A stretch of 64,000 bases of DNA from Pseudorhodobacter wandonensis (GTDB taxonomy: Bacteria > Pseudomonadota > Alphaproteobacteria > Rhodobacterales > Rhodobacteraceae), in assembly GCF_001202035.1 (NCBI RefSeq), contig NZ_LGHT01000042.1, forward strand, positions 87,391-151,390. The letters are read 5' to 3'. The notes below the pieces were generated by a model. It was not told the DNA's origin and did not search any database. It worked only from the letters and a program-made list of their open reading frames with translations. The position numbers and the translations under genes were made by a program. This document shows positions 24,992-34,343 of this stretch, piece after piece (position 1 is the first letter of the stretch; every line of letters begins with the position of its first letter).

Positions 24992-26422
24992 TTATGGGTC
25001 CAACAGACCATCTTTTTTGGGCAAATGTATCTTGAATTCAGTCCCGGTCTCATCACTGCGCTGCAACTCTAGTCGCCCGCCATGCCCACGCACCAGTTCA
25101 AAGGCAATCGCAAGCCCAAGACCCGACCCCCCTTTGCGTGCGCCCCCCTGAAATGCTGTGAACAAATGGTCGCGCGCCCGTGGGGGCAGGCCCGGCCCGG
25201 TATCGCCAACTTTGATCCACCATTCAGTCTCGGTTTCGCCGCCCGAGACTTCTATCGCGCCTTCCTGGCCTGTTGCCTCCAAGGCTTGCATGGCATTGCG
25301 CATCAAATTGGCAAGGACGCGGTATAACTGCTCCGAATCAGCTCGCACGTTCAGGCCCGCGGGCACATCGACCAGACAGGTCACCCCCGCGCGCTCGCCC
25401 AGGGCTTCGGCCTCAATCACCTCTTCGATCAAGGGGCGCAACGCAACGCGTGACAGCCGCGGCGAGGGTTCCTCGGCCTTACCAAAGGCCAGCGTTGATT
25501 CGCAAAGCGACACCGCACGCGTAATCGACCCCACAAGTTTCGGCGCAATCCGAGCCACCGCAGGGTCAGAACTGCGCTCGATTCTGTCAGCAAACAATTG
25601 CGCAGTGGTTAAGATATTTCGCAGATCATGGCTGATCTTGGCCACTGCGGCGCCCAGCTGCGCCAAACGTTCCTTTTGCCGCAAAGCGCCTGAAATCTGC
25701 GTCTGCAAGCTTTGCAAGGCTTCTTCGGCCTCTCGCAACTCGACAACACCCGAAGTCGGCGAAATAACCCGCCGTGCATCTTCAGGCGCATCAGCATAAA
25801 GCGCCATGTGTTGCACCACACGGTGAATCGGTTGCACCAAAAGACGCTGTACAGCAAAGAACAAAAGTGCGGCAGTCACTGCCGAGATCAGCGCCGAAAG
25901 CGCAAGAATGCGCAGCCCATAATCAATCATCGCCTGCCGCAACGGCGCTGTCGGCATCGTCACCTCGATCAAAGACCCCGCGTCCTGCACCGGGTTCCCA
26001 AGGACCCGAATCGCATGATTTTCGCTATCAATCAAAACCACCAAAGCGTCGCGCAGCAAATAAAGCGGCGTTGCCTTGCGCAAATCATACGTCGCCGAAA
26101 TTTCATCGGGCATCGGCGAGGACAGGATAAGCTGCCGGATCTGATCTCGCCACAAAACCACGTTCAGAACGCCGGCATTCGACAACAGCTCTGCCTCCAA
26201 ATCAGAGCTGATCATTCCATCCGTAGCAAGCAAAGCCAATGACGCAATTTGCGCCTTCTCCAGGCGCAACAACAAATAGTCCTCACGAAAACGCGCAATA
26301 GACGGAACAAAGATCAACACTTCGGCCAGCATCACAAAGGCCACAGTCAACATTAAGAACCGCCCGGAAAGCGTGTTCAAAAAGCCTGACCGTTTCATCC
26401 CCAAATCTGCCTCTCCCATCAT
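24992..26422 (-). CDS. Orphan sensor histidine kinase
   Basis: A 476-residue membrane kinase: TM1 (about 20-40), periplasmic domain of about 135 residues, TM2 (about 175-195), HAMP-like linker, a HisKA box with the phospho-His in KISHDLRNILTTAQ (near 265) and HATPase motifs NLMRNAMQAL, DTGPGLP and GSGLGLAI. No response regulator adjoins it. The start may be ATG 26422 or the in-frame ATG at 26398 (MKRSGFL), which is better placed before TM1. It follows the oxidoreductase gene in the same direction, with a 13-bp-class hairpin in the spacer. Signal and partner are unknown. Confidence 0.88.
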   Translation of the reverse strand: MMGEADLGMKRSGFLNTLSGRFLMLTVAFVMLAEVLIFVPSIARFREDYLLLRLEKAQIASLALLATDGMISSDLEAELLSNAGVLNVVLWRDQIRQLILSSPMPDEISATYDLRKATPLYLLRDALVVLIDSENHAIRVLGNPVQDAGSLIEVTMPTAPLRQAMIDYGLRILALSALISAVTAALLFFAVQRLLVQPIHRVVQHMALYADAPEDARRVISPTSGVVELREAEEALQSLQTQISGALRQKERLAQLGAAVAKISHDLRNILTTAQLFADRIERSSDPAVARIAPKLVGSITRAVSLCESTLAFGKAEEPSPRLSRVALRPLIEEVIEAEALGERAGVTCLVDVPAGLNVRADSEQLYRVLANLMRNAMQALEATGQEGAIEVSGGETETEWWIKVGDTGPGLPPRARDHLFTAFQGGARKGGSGLGLAIAFELVRGHGGRLELQRSDETGTEFKIHLPKKDGLLDP

Positions 26423-26449
26423 CTATCCACAAATATCCTCGGGAGGGGT

Positions 26450-26476
26450 CTGGGGAGGGCAGACAGCCCTCCCCAG
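26450..26476 (-). terminator. Strong hairpin between oxidoreductase and kinase genes
   Basis: Perfect stem CTGGGGAGGGC / GCCCTCCCCAG with a 5-base loop. There is no T run, so it may act as an mRNA 3'-end stabiliser or attenuator rather than a full terminator. Confidence 0.5.
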
Positions 26477-26497
26477 CGCCAGCCAAGGCACGCGCTA

Positions 26498-27916
26498 TTA
26501 GGGAAGATAACGCTGCACCAGCCCCACAACCCGCTTAACCATTGGACTATCAAACAATACGGGGGAAAAATAGGCTCCTGCTGCGCGTTTGGAAACTTCT
26601 CCCAATGTAGGATATGGCAAAACAGTTCCCGCAACGGCAGCCATCTTCAATCTTGCTGCGATAGCCATAGCCCATAGCCCAATCAACTCGCCTGCCTGCG
26701 CCCCGACGAGGGTCGCGCCGATCGGCCGACCTTTGACCACCATAACTTTCACGAACCCTTCGGTTTTCCGCTCGGCCTGCGCGCGGTCATTCTCGGCATA
26801 GTCAAACCGCACAACCGTCAACGCGTCGCCAAAGGTTTTACGGGCTTCGGCCTCCGTGGGCCCAACTTGTGCCAGTTCCGGGTCAGTGTAGGTTGCCCAA
26901 GGAATATGCGCCGTTGCTGACTTTGACGGCAGGCCAAACAACATCTGCCGTATCACAATGCCCGCGTGATACCCTGCTACATGGGTAAACTGCAGCCCTC
27001 CCGCCGCATCGCCCACAGCGTAAATCTTGCGATTCGATGACCGCAGATCGCGCCCCACTGTCACGCCTTTGCGGGTAAACTCTACCCCCGCCGCCTCTAA
27101 CCCCAGACCATCCAGCGATACCTGTCGCCCGACAGCCATCAGCAAATGCGATCCATTCACAACGCGGCCGTCCTTTATTTCCACTTCAACCGCACCTTCA
27201 ACGCCGCCAACACGCACAACCGGCGCGTCCTCCATAACCGTCACACCTTCGCCGCGCATTTTGGCCAGAACCACAGCTGCGGCCTCGGGGTCATCGCGGC
27301 CAAAGGCTTTGGCGCCCTCAATCACAGTCACCTCGCAGCCCAATCGCCGATGCGCCTGCGCCATTTCCATACCAATCGGGCCGCCACCAATTACAATAAG
27401 ATGGGCAGGCCGCTCGCGTTGGGCAAAGATCGTCTCATTCGTCAAATATGGAACACTTTCAATACCGGGAATCGGCGGTACAAAGGGGCGCGATCCGGTA
27501 GCCACAACATATCGCCGTGCCTTTATTCGGAAGTTTCCGGCCGTCAACTCTTGCTGCCCCGTAAACTTGCCCCATTCGCGGATGACCCGCACACCCAACC
27601 CCTCAAACCGTTCCTGGCTGTCGACAGGGGCAATGCCCGCGATCACTGCCGCCACATGGTCTTTGACCTTGGCAAAGTCGATCTCGGGTACCACAGGCGC
27701 AATGCCAAGCGCCGCACCGGTCGTCATCGCATGGGCCTGTTTTGCTGCAGCAATCAGGGCCTTGGATGGCACACAGCCCGCGTTCAGACAATCACCGCCC
27801 ATCTCGGCCGCTTCAACCAGCACTACGCGTGCGCCCATTTGCACCGCGCCTGCCGCAATCGAAAGCCCGCCCGAACCTGCACCAATGATGCAAATATCTG
27901 TGTTGATCTGTTCCAT
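26498..27916 (-). CDS. FAD-dependent pyridine nucleotide-disulfide oxidoreductase, MerA/Lpd-like
   Basis: A 472-residue class I disulfide oxidoreductase. FAD-binding GAGSGG (12-17), redox-active pair C43/C48 in GGDCLNAGCVPSK, a second nucleotide-binding GGGPIGME and the FAD site YAVGDAAGG are intact. The C-terminal HPT.E motif of dihydrolipoamide dehydrogenase is changed to YPTLGE, closer to mercuric-reductase-like enzymes, but the extra mercury-binding cysteines at the extreme C terminus are absent. It is coupled to a TVP38/TMEM64 gene 3 bases upstream, a recurrent pairing in bacteria whose substrate is not known. Lipoamide and mercury are both unlikely. Confidence 0.88.
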   Translation of the reverse strand: MEQINTDICIIGAGSGGLSIAAGAVQMGARVVLVEAAEMGGDCLNAGCVPSKALIAAAKQAHAMTTGAALGIAPVVPEIDFAKVKDHVAAVIAGIAPVDSQERFEGLGVRVIREWGKFTGQQELTAGNFRIKARRYVVATGSRPFVPPIPGIESVPYLTNETIFAQRERPAHLIVIGGGPIGMEMAQAHRRLGCEVTVIEGAKAFGRDDPEAAAVVLAKMRGEGVTVMEDAPVVRVGGVEGAVEVEIKDGRVVNGSHLLMAVGRQVSLDGLGLEAAGVEFTRKGVTVGRDLRSSNRKIYAVGDAAGGLQFTHVAGYHAGIVIRQMLFGLPSKSATAHIPWATYTDPELAQVGPTEAEARKTFGDALTVVRFDYAENDRAQAERKTEGFVKVMVVKGRPIGATLVGAQAGELIGLWAMAIAARLKMAAVAGTVLPYPTLGEVSKRAAGAYFSPVLFDSPMVKRVVGLVQRYLP

Positions 27917-27919
27917 CGG

Positions 27920-28657
27920 TCAGTCCGCCTTCTTGCGCAAAAATTTCAAAACGATGGGCAACGCCGACAAAGCCGCAAGCCCCAGAATCGGCCCCAGAAC
28001 ATGGGGCGCAAAAATGATTGAAAGATCGGGCGTTTCACCCCGCGCAAACACTTCGCCCAAACCCGCACCCACGGATGTGTAGACCAGCGCACCGGGCATG
28101 ATACCCAGAAAGGTCGAGATCGCAAAACGCGACAGCTTTACCCCGACAAAAGCGGGAATCAGGTTCGCCAGAAAGAACGGCACGACAGGAACAAGCCGCA
28201 TCACGAACAGCACAGACCATTCGTTTTCGCGCAAACCCGCCTGCAACTTGGCCACCGCACCGCCCTTGCCCTCGATCTTTTCCGAGAATTTGGCACCAAA
28301 ACCGGTCCGCGCAGCCAAAAAGATCGCGATCGCGCCTAAAGTTGCCCCTGTCACGTTTAACAGCACCCCCGGAAACGTGCCGAACAAAAACCCGCCTGTA
28401 AGCGTAGCGACCGTGGCGCCGGGCAACGAAAACCCGACAATCGCTGTATAGGCTGCAACGAATGCCAGAATGGCCAGAATGTAGTTGGCATCGCGAAACG
28501 CTATCAATGCCTCACGATTCTCGGCCAGCGCCTCAAAGCTGAAATGATCGTGCAACAAAAATGCCCCCAAAGCCGCAGCGGTCAAAATTGCCAGAAAAGG
28601 CAGCCTCTGCGCCCAGCCGGTGCTTGCCGCGCTACTCTCATTATTGCTCAGGCTCAT
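27920..28657 (-). CDS. TVP38/TMEM64 family (SNARE-associated/DedA-like) membrane protein
   Basis: A 245-residue inner-membrane protein with about six membrane segments. The domain core is seen: FSLPGATVATLTGGFLFG, a glycine-rich central helix (NVTGATLGAIAIFLAART) and RLVPVVPFFLANLIPA, the conserved re-entrant region of the DedA/VTT superfamily implicated in lipid scrambling. The ATG at 28657 is chosen because residues from there give a normal family N terminus; the purine-rich GAGGAAG lies rather far upstream (about 12 bases). It forms an operon with the oxidoreductase. Substrate unknown. Confidence 0.88.
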   Translation of the reverse strand: MSLSNNESSAASTGWAQRLPFLAILTAAALGAFLLHDHFSFEALAENREALIAFRDANYILAILAFVAAYTAIVGFSLPGATVATLTGGFLFGTFPGVLLNVTGATLGAIAIFLAARTGFGAKFSEKIEGKGGAVAKLQAGLRENEWSVLFVMRLVPVVPFFLANLIPAFVGVKLSRFAISTFLGIMPGALVYTSVGAGLGEVFARGETPDLSIIFAPHVLGPILGLAALSALPIVLKFLRKKAD

Positions 28658-28869
28658 TAAGGGTATCACTTCCTCTTCTATAATTCCTTGACCTGAGATA
28701 CCCTGAATACCTGCGGAAAGCTGCGTCCGTGACAGCCTTCTCACGCGGCCTTGATAGCAGGTGACCGATTGGGCCGAAAAATCCGGGGTCTTGAAACATA
28801 TGCGGGCCGGAATCGGCAACAGACCGACGAATAAGCGTGAAATGTTGCAGTATTTTCGCCGCCTGTGAA

Positions 28870-28898
28870 TTGACTTGACCGCAAGGGATGCGTAAAGG
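28870..28898 (+). promoter_or_regulatory. Probable sigma-70-type promoter of rpmH-rnpA
   Basis: TTGACT at 28870-28875, 17-base spacer, TAAAGG at 28893-28898, about 85 bases before the rpmH ATG. The 325-base gap 28658-28982 also carries the divergent TVP38 promoter; nothing else was recognised in it. Confidence 0.5.
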
Positions 28899-28982
28899 AC
28901 GGGCTTCGAATAAGCGCGACCGGTTGATTTGCGGCGAATCCCGCCCGAATGGCTGTTGTTGCATAAGTGATGGAGATCCGCG

Positions 28983-29117
28983 ATGAAGCGCACTTTTCAA
29001 CCGTCGAACCTGGTCCGCGCGCGGCGCCATGGCTTTCGTCTTCGTATGGCAACAAAAGCTGGCCGCAATATTTTGAACCTGCGCCGTGCCAAGGGCCGCA
29101 AGAAGCTTTCGGCCTAA
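28983..29117 (+). CDS. rpmH: 50S ribosomal protein L34
   Basis: A 44-residue, very basic protein starting [19 protein letters not shown] and ending GRKKLSA, the complete L34 sequence. It is a late-assembling 50S component. It heads the conserved rpmH-rnpA-yidD-yidC run. Confidence 0.98.
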   Translation: MKRTFQPSNLVRARRHGFRLRMATKAGRNILNLRRAKGRKKLSA

Positions 29118-29158
29118 TCGGCCGGGGCGTTCTGCCCGCTTTTTGAAGGACAACTGAC

Positions 29159-29593
29159 ATGACACCGCCGGAGGCACTGGGACAATGCAGTAATGCTGCG
29201 CCCGACTCGCTACCGGCGGTTTCGTTATGCGCATCTGTCAAGTTGCAGACCCTGCAGCATCGCGCCGATTTTCTGCGCGCGGCTTCCGCACGACGGCAAG
29301 GCACGCAAGGGTTGTTGTTGCAAGCCCGCGCGCGGCAAGACGACAGCCCGGTCATTCGTGTGGGGATTACCTGCTCCAAAAAAATCGGTAACGCTGTTGC
29401 CCGCAACCGTGCAAAACGCCGCCTACGCGCGCTCGCGCGGGCTGTTTTGGCACCACAGGGCCACGCTGGTTGGGATTACGTCTTGGTCGGTCGCCCGAGC
29501 GCGACAATTGAGCGTGATTTTGCGCTTTTGGTGAATGACCTTGTTTCGGCTTTGACACGCATTCACGGCCAGCCCGAGGGCGCTCGGAAGTGA
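29159..29593 (+). CDS. rnpA: Ribonuclease P protein component
   Basis: A 144-residue protein subunit of RNase P, which binds the catalytic RNA and helps process tRNA 5' ends. The RNR signature region is clear ([16 protein letters not shown]). An extension of about 25 residues precedes the usual N terminus ([14 protein letters not shown]), common in this order. AAGGACAACTGAC precedes the ATG. The stop overlaps the GTG start of yidD. Confidence 0.95.
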   Translation: MTPPEALGQCSNAAPDSLPAVSLCASVKLQTLQHRADFLRAASARRQGTQGLLLQARARQDDSPVIRVGITCSKKIGNAVARNRAKRRLRALARAVLAPQGHAGWDYVLVGRPSATIERDFALLVNDLVSALTRIHGQPEGARK

Positions 29594-29829
29594 CGCCGCT
29601 TGCTCATCTATTTGCGCTTCCCATTCGGGCCTATCGGCTGCTGCTAAGCCCTTGGGTCGGCCATGGTTGCCGGTTTCAGCCGACCTGTTCGGCCTATGCA
29701 ATGGAAGCTCTTGAAAAACATGGCGGGCTAAAGGGTGGATACCTGACAATTCACCGGATTTGCCGCTGCCATCCTTGGGGCGGCGACGGTTATGATCCTG
29801 TTCCGGAATGCAACCATCACAAGCACTGA
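29590..29829 (+). CDS. yidD: Membrane protein insertion efficiency factor YidD
   Basis: A 79-residue YidD protein: an amphipathic N-terminal helix ([15 protein letters not shown]) and the conserved [15 protein letters not shown] and [12 protein letters not shown] motifs. It assists YidC-dependent membrane protein insertion. GTG start at 29590 overlaps the rnpA stop. A 7-bp hairpin (GGTGCCG/CGGCACC, about 29876-29903) follows. Confidence 0.96.
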   Translation: MTPLAHLFALPIRAYRLLLSPWVGHGCRFQPTCSAYAMEALEKHGGLKGGYLTIHRICRCHPWGGDGYDPVPECNHHKH

Positions 29830-30023
29830 ATCGTGGGCCGGGTTGCGCCATACAACTCTGCTTTGCTAGGAACACGGTGCCGAGATCTGCGGTGCGCGGC
29901 ACCATATTTGAAATAAACTTTTCACAACTTTCGGATGAGCGTTAACTTCGCGATCAATCCCTGCCTTTAACGTCAACCGAGCCGGAGACATTTACCTCCT
30001 GCCGAGGCATAAAGGGATAAGCG

Positions 30024-31583
30024 ATGCTAGAACCACTAAAACCATCAGCTGTTAATGCTTTATCGCGGCCGCTGAAACATATGGCAAAACTGTTGCGGCG
30101 ACCGGAATTCCTAGTGTTCCTGCCCGCCCTTTCCCTTGTGGCTTTCTGGGTCGGCGGCGAAGCCACTATGATGATGACATCTCTCGGCCTGCCAGTCCTC
30201 TTTATCCTCGCTGGCGCCTTCAAATCGCATGAAAGGGCCGAAGCCGGGCTGCCGGATGCGCTGCGCGGCCTCGCCATTCGCTCTCAAATCGTGAAATTTA
30301 TGGACCACACGTTAGAGAATACAGCAATCACCGGCAAATCAACGGCCTGTTTTGTGGTGCTTTTCGATGATTCCGATGTTCTTCTTGATCGTCATGGCCG
30401 CGCCGTACAAACCGAGGTTTTAACCCGCAGCGCTGAACGGCTGTGCGCCGCCCTGCGCGAAGGCGATACGGTTGCCCGACTAGAGGGTGGCGGGTTTGCC
30501 ATTGCCTTGTCTCCGCAGCGCCGCGTCGATCTCGAAGGGATGCTGCAAGTTGCGACACGCCTGCAATCCGCCCTCGCCAGCCCGATCAGCATTGATGCAG
30601 CCCGCCTTTATGTGACTTGCTCAATCGGGTTTTGCCTTGGGGCAAAGGCGCCGATGCAAACAGGCGGCTCGCTGATGGACTCGGCGCAAATTGCCGCCGA
30701 CGAGGCATTGCGCAATGGTCCCGGAGCCATTCGTGCATTCGTTTTGGGCATGGCCCGCAATCGCGCCGACCGCGATGCGTTTCGGGAAGAGCTTGAGATC
30801 GCCCTGGATGAAGGCCAGGTCCGACCTCATTTCCAACCTCAGATTTGCACCGACACCGGTACAATCTCTGGCTTTGAGGCTTTGGCACGCTGGCACCATG
30901 CCGAACGCGGGTTGATCCCGCCTTCCGAATTTCTGCCCGCAATTGAAGATGCCGGACTGTCCGAACGCTTGGGCGAAGTAATGCTCTACCATGCCCTCGC
31001 TGCATTGGTACGCTGGGATAAGGCTGGCCTTGATGTGCCGAATGTCAGCGTCAACTTTTCATCTGCCGAATTGCGCAATCCGCGGCTGGCCGAAAAGTTG
31101 AAATGGGAACTTGACCGCTTTGACCTAACGCCCGAGCGCCAATGCGTCGAAATTCTTGAAACGGTTATTGCAGAAACCGACAACGACATCATTGTTCGTA
31201 ATATCTCTGCGCTGGCGAAACTGGGATGCCGAATCGATCTCGACGATTTTGGAACCGGTCACGCCTCGATCACCAATATTCGCAGATTTGCCATTCATCG
31301 AATCAAAATTGATCGCAGCTTTGTGACCCATGTCGACGAGGACCGAGAGCAGCAAAAAATCGTTTCCGGTATATTGTCGCTTGCCGAACGGATGGGCCTG
31401 GAAACACTTGCTGAAGGCGTTGAAACCAAAGGAGAGCACGCAATGTTGGCGCAATTGGGCTGCGGTCATGTGCAAGGCTTTCTAATTGCAAGGCCAATGT
31501 CCTTTGACGATACCCAAGCATGGATCGTCGCACAAAACGCAAGTCGTTCAGTATTGCCAAAACTCGCAAGCCGCGCCCGTTAA
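30024..31583 (+). CDS. c-di-GMP phosphodiesterase (EAL) with degenerate GGDEF domain
   Basis: A 519-residue protein. Two N-terminal membrane segments (about 29-45 and 48-66), a GGDEF-type domain (about 95-235) whose active-site motif is GGGFA, hence not a competent cyclase, and an EAL domain (about 250-505) with EAL in GFEALARWHH (near 283), N in VNFSS, DDFGTG (near 406) and E in TLAEGVET, consistent with active phosphodiesterase hydrolysing c-di-GMP. The degenerate GGDEF may bind GTP as a regulatory domain. It sits between yidD and yidC, which normally adjoin more closely, so it is an accessory insertion in the housekeeping run. Confidence 0.9.
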   Translation: MLEPLKPSAVNALSRPLKHMAKLLRRPEFLVFLPALSLVAFWVGGEATMMMTSLGLPVLFILAGAFKSHERAEAGLPDALRGLAIRSQIVKFMDHTLENTAITGKSTACFVVLFDDSDVLLDRHGRAVQTEVLTRSAERLCAALREGDTVARLEGGGFAIALSPQRRVDLEGMLQVATRLQSALASPISIDAARLYVTCSIGFCLGAKAPMQTGGSLMDSAQIAADEALRNGPGAIRAFVLGMARNRADRDAFREELEIALDEGQVRPHFQPQICTDTGTISGFEALARWHHAERGLIPPSEFLPAIEDAGLSERLGEVMLYHALAALVRWDKAGLDVPNVSVNFSSAELRNPRLAEKLKWELDRFDLTPERQCVEILETVIAETDNDIIVRNISALAKLGCRIDLDDFGTGHASITNIRRFAIHRIKIDRSFVTHVDEDREQQKIVSGILSLAERMGLETLAEGVETKGEHAMLAQLGCGHVQGFLIARPMSFDDTQAWIVAQNASRSVLPKLASRAR

Positions 31584-31785
31584 GTATTGGCATTCACCAT
31601 TGCGTGAATGCATCGGCGAATAATTGGCAAACAAGTGCGACATTTGCTCCTCTCGGTCACTTCCAACAAGAATTGCAGAGCGAATACCGTGGCACATTGG
31701 GAAAACTGGGGAAAAGGCCTTGACCTTTGCCGCCCCCTATCGTTGAACGAGCGCTGACCTTGAACAGGAACGGTGTTGGTCCCAA

Positions 31786-33606
31786 ATGGACGATCAGAAC
31801 AAAAATCTCATCCTCGCAACAGTGCTCAGTTTCCTAGTGATTCTGGTCTGGTTTGTATTTTTTCCACCCGAAGATGCGCCGGTGGATCCCAACGCACCTG
31901 CGGTGGTCGCAACCACGGCCGAGGCTGTCAGCCCGCCCACGGCGGCAACAGCAGCTACTGAGGCCGCCGAGGCCGCTGCGCCATCGACTGCGCCTCGGGT
32001 TGTTGTTGATACGCCGCGTCTGAAGGGGACGATTTCCCTGCTTGGTGGCCGTATCGACGACCTGGCACTTAAGGCCTATACCAAAACGATCGATCCGAAA
32101 TCGGACATCGTGACCTTGCTGGAACCTGTTGGCGACGTGCACCCCTACTATGCACTCTTCGGCTGGACACCTGCAGGTTCTTTGGAGTTCAGTGATGTTC
32201 CAGGCGCGAACACATTGTGGACCCAAGTCGGCAGCAACGCTTTGTCTCCGGAAACCCCTGTCACCTTGACGTGGGACAACGGCAAAGGTTTGGTTTTCAA
32301 ACGTATTGTCTCGATTGACAGCCGCTACATGTTTTCGATCGCGCAAAGTGTGACAAACCAAACGGGCGCGGAAGTTAGCCTTTCACCCTACGGAATCATC
32401 GCACGTCATGGCATCCCGCCTGATCTCGAAAACTTCTACCTCAGCCACGAGGGTATCGTTTCACGCGCTGACGGTATTCTTGAAGAAGTAAAATACAAAG
32501 ACGCGGCCAAACTTCCACTGATCGACCGCGAAGCCGCCCTTGCCGAAGTAACTGACGCAAAAACAGATGGTTGGATCGGGTTTACCAGCAAATACTGGAT
32601 GACAGCACTTATTCCAGAGCAGGGCCAGCCATTCACTTCTGTGATCAAGTATGTGCCTGGCGCCGACATTTTCCAGACAGAAACGCGCGAACCCGTGATT
32701 AGCATCGCAGCCGGTGCGACAGCATCGACCACTTCGCGCCTGTTTGCAGGTGCCAAAGAATGGCAAACGCTGCGCGACTACCAAGACCAAACTGGTATCG
32801 GCGGCTTTATCGATGCGATTGACTGGGGCTGGTTCTTTTTCTTTACCAAACCGATCTTCGCAGTTTTGCATTGGCTTCACGCTATAATCGGCAACATGGG
32901 TCTTGCCATTATTGCTTTGACTTTCTTGTTAAAGGCGCTGGTTTTCCCGCTTGCCTATAAATCCTACGTCTCAATGGCCCGGATGAAAGAGCTGCAACCC
33001 GAAATGGAAGCGCTTAAAGAGCGCGCGGGTGAAGACAAGCAAAAGCTGCAGAAAGAGATGATGGCGCTTTACAAGGAAAAAAAGGTCAACCCTGCTGCGG
33101 GCTGCTTGCCCATCTTGATCCAGATTCCGATCTTTTTCTCGCTGTATAAGGTTATCTTTGTAACGCTAGAGCTGCGCCATGCACCGTTCTTTGGCTGGCT
33201 GAATGACTTGTCGGCCCGCGACTCGTCCAGTTTGTACAACCTTTTCGGCGCCCTTCCTTGGGGCGCGCCAGAGCCGCACACAATTCTTGCCACCATTTTC
33301 ATTGGCGTCCTGCCAATCCTGCTTGGTATTTCAATGTGGTTGCAGCAAAAACTGAACCCGACACCGGCGGATGCAACCCAAGCGATGATCTTTGCCTGGA
33401 TGCCATGGGTCTTCATGTTCATGTTGGGAAGTTTTGCAAGCGGGCTGGTTGTTTACTGGATCACGAACAACATCATTACCTTCACGCAACAGTTCCTGAT
33501 CATGCGTAGCCATGGCCACACTCCGGATATTTTCGGGAATATCAAAGCCAGCCTTGGGTTTAAGAGCCCAGCGAAAGCCTCGGCCAAGAAGCTCGGGAAA
33601 AAGTAG
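31786..33606 (+). CDS. yidC: Membrane protein insertase YidC
   Basis: A 606-residue Oxa1/YidC insertase: N-terminal transmembrane anchor (LILATVLSFLVILVWFVFF), Ala/Thr-rich linker, large periplasmic P1 domain (about 65-345), then the conserved membrane core starting FFTKPIFAVLHWLH, with the cytoplasmic coiled hairpin (MKELQPEMEALKERAGEDK) and NPAAGCLPILIQIPIFFSLY. The C-terminal tail is Lys-rich, as is usual for ribosome contact. It inserts and folds inner-membrane proteins alone or with SecYEG. MOSC and engB follow closely. Confidence 0.98.
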   Translation: MDDQNKNLILATVLSFLVILVWFVFFPPEDAPVDPNAPAVVATTAEAVSPPTAATAATEAAEAAAPSTAPRVVVDTPRLKGTISLLGGRIDDLALKAYTKTIDPKSDIVTLLEPVGDVHPYYALFGWTPAGSLEFSDVPGANTLWTQVGSNALSPETPVTLTWDNGKGLVFKRIVSIDSRYMFSIAQSVTNQTGAEVSLSPYGIIARHGIPPDLENFYLSHEGIVSRADGILEEVKYKDAAKLPLIDREAALAEVTDAKTDGWIGFTSKYWMTALIPEQGQPFTSVIKYVPGADIFQTETREPVISIAAGATASTTSRLFAGAKEWQTLRDYQDQTGIGGFIDAIDWGWFFFFTKPIFAVLHWLHAIIGNMGLAIIALTFLLKALVFPLAYKSYVSMARMKELQPEMEALKERAGEDKQKLQKEMMALYKEKKVNPAAGCLPILIQIPIFFSLYKVIFVTLELRHAPFFGWLNDLSARDSSSLYNLFGALPWGAPEPHTILATIFIGVLPILLGISMWLQQKLNPTPADATQAMIFAWMPWVFMFMLGSFASGLVVYWITNNIITFTQQFLIMRSHGHTPDIFGNIKASLGFKSPAKASAKKLGKK

Positions 33607-33608
33607 CA

Positions 33609-34343
33609 ATGCATCTGACACGGATATGTCGACATCCGATCAAGGCACACGGACGCGAAGATCTCGCGTCCGTTCTGCTTTCCGCGGGGGCCTGCCTTCC
33701 CGATGACCGCCGCTGGGCTGTGGCACATGAAGCGGCCAAGCTTTCGGCGGGCTGGAGCCCCTGCAATAACTTTCACCGTGGTGCAAAGGCCCCTGCCCTC
33801 ATGGCAATCACGGCGGAACTGCAAGGGGACGCCGTAACTTTGCGGCATCCCGACCGGCCTGATCTGACCTTTAGGCCCGATCAGGCCGAAGACCTTTCGC
33901 TATTTCTTGATTGGGTTGCGCCGTTATCACCGCCCGACCGCGCACAACCGGCACGAATTGTGTCGGCCAATCGCGGGATGACAGACAGCGAATTTCCGTC
34001 GGTTTCAGTCCTCACCACGGCCTCGCTCGATGCGCTTTCTGAAAAGCTTGGCCAAACCATTTCGGCCGACCGCTTCCGCGGCAATCTTTGGCTGGGCGAC
34101 ACCCGACCTTTTGCCGAGTTTGACTGGATTGGTCGCGATATTCAAATTGGCGCTGCTATCTTAACCGTTAAAGAACGCATCACACGCTGCCGTGCGACCA
34201 TGGCGAATCCGACCACGGGACTAATCGATGCAGACACGCTTGGCACACTTCAGGCGGCCTATGGCCACAAAGATTTCGGCGTATATGCAATTGTGAAACA
34301 AAGCGGCATGATTGCTGTATCAGATAAGGCGAAACTGTTGTGA
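33609..34343 (+). CDS. MOSC domain protein
   Basis: A 244-residue protein with an N-terminal MOSC_N-like beta barrel (MHLTRICRHPIKA) and a C-terminal MOSC domain (about 110-235; SVLTTASLDALSEKLG, RFRGNLWL, ITRCRATMANP). MOSC domains bind the molybdenum cofactor or carry sulfur through a conserved Cys, here probably the one in TRCRA. The substrate is unknown. The gene starts 2 bases after yidC and overlaps engB by 4 bases, a fixed arrangement in Rhodobacterales. Confidence 0.85.
   Translation: MHLTRICRHPIKAHGREDLASVLLSAGACLPDDRRWAVAHEAAKLSAGWSPCNNFHRGAKAPALMAITAELQGDAVTLRHPDRPDLTFRPDQAEDLSLFLDWVAPLSPPDRAQPARIVSANRGMTDSEFPSVSVLTTASLDALSEKLGQTISADRFRGNLWLGDTRPFAEFDWIGRDIQIGAAILTVKERITRCRATMANPTTGLIDADTLGTLQAAYGHKDFGVYAIVKQSGMIAVSDKAKLL

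Noticed and set aside
26498..27916. Mercuric reductase of a mer operon
   Set aside because: No merR/merT/merP nearby and the C-terminal vicinal cysteines are missing.
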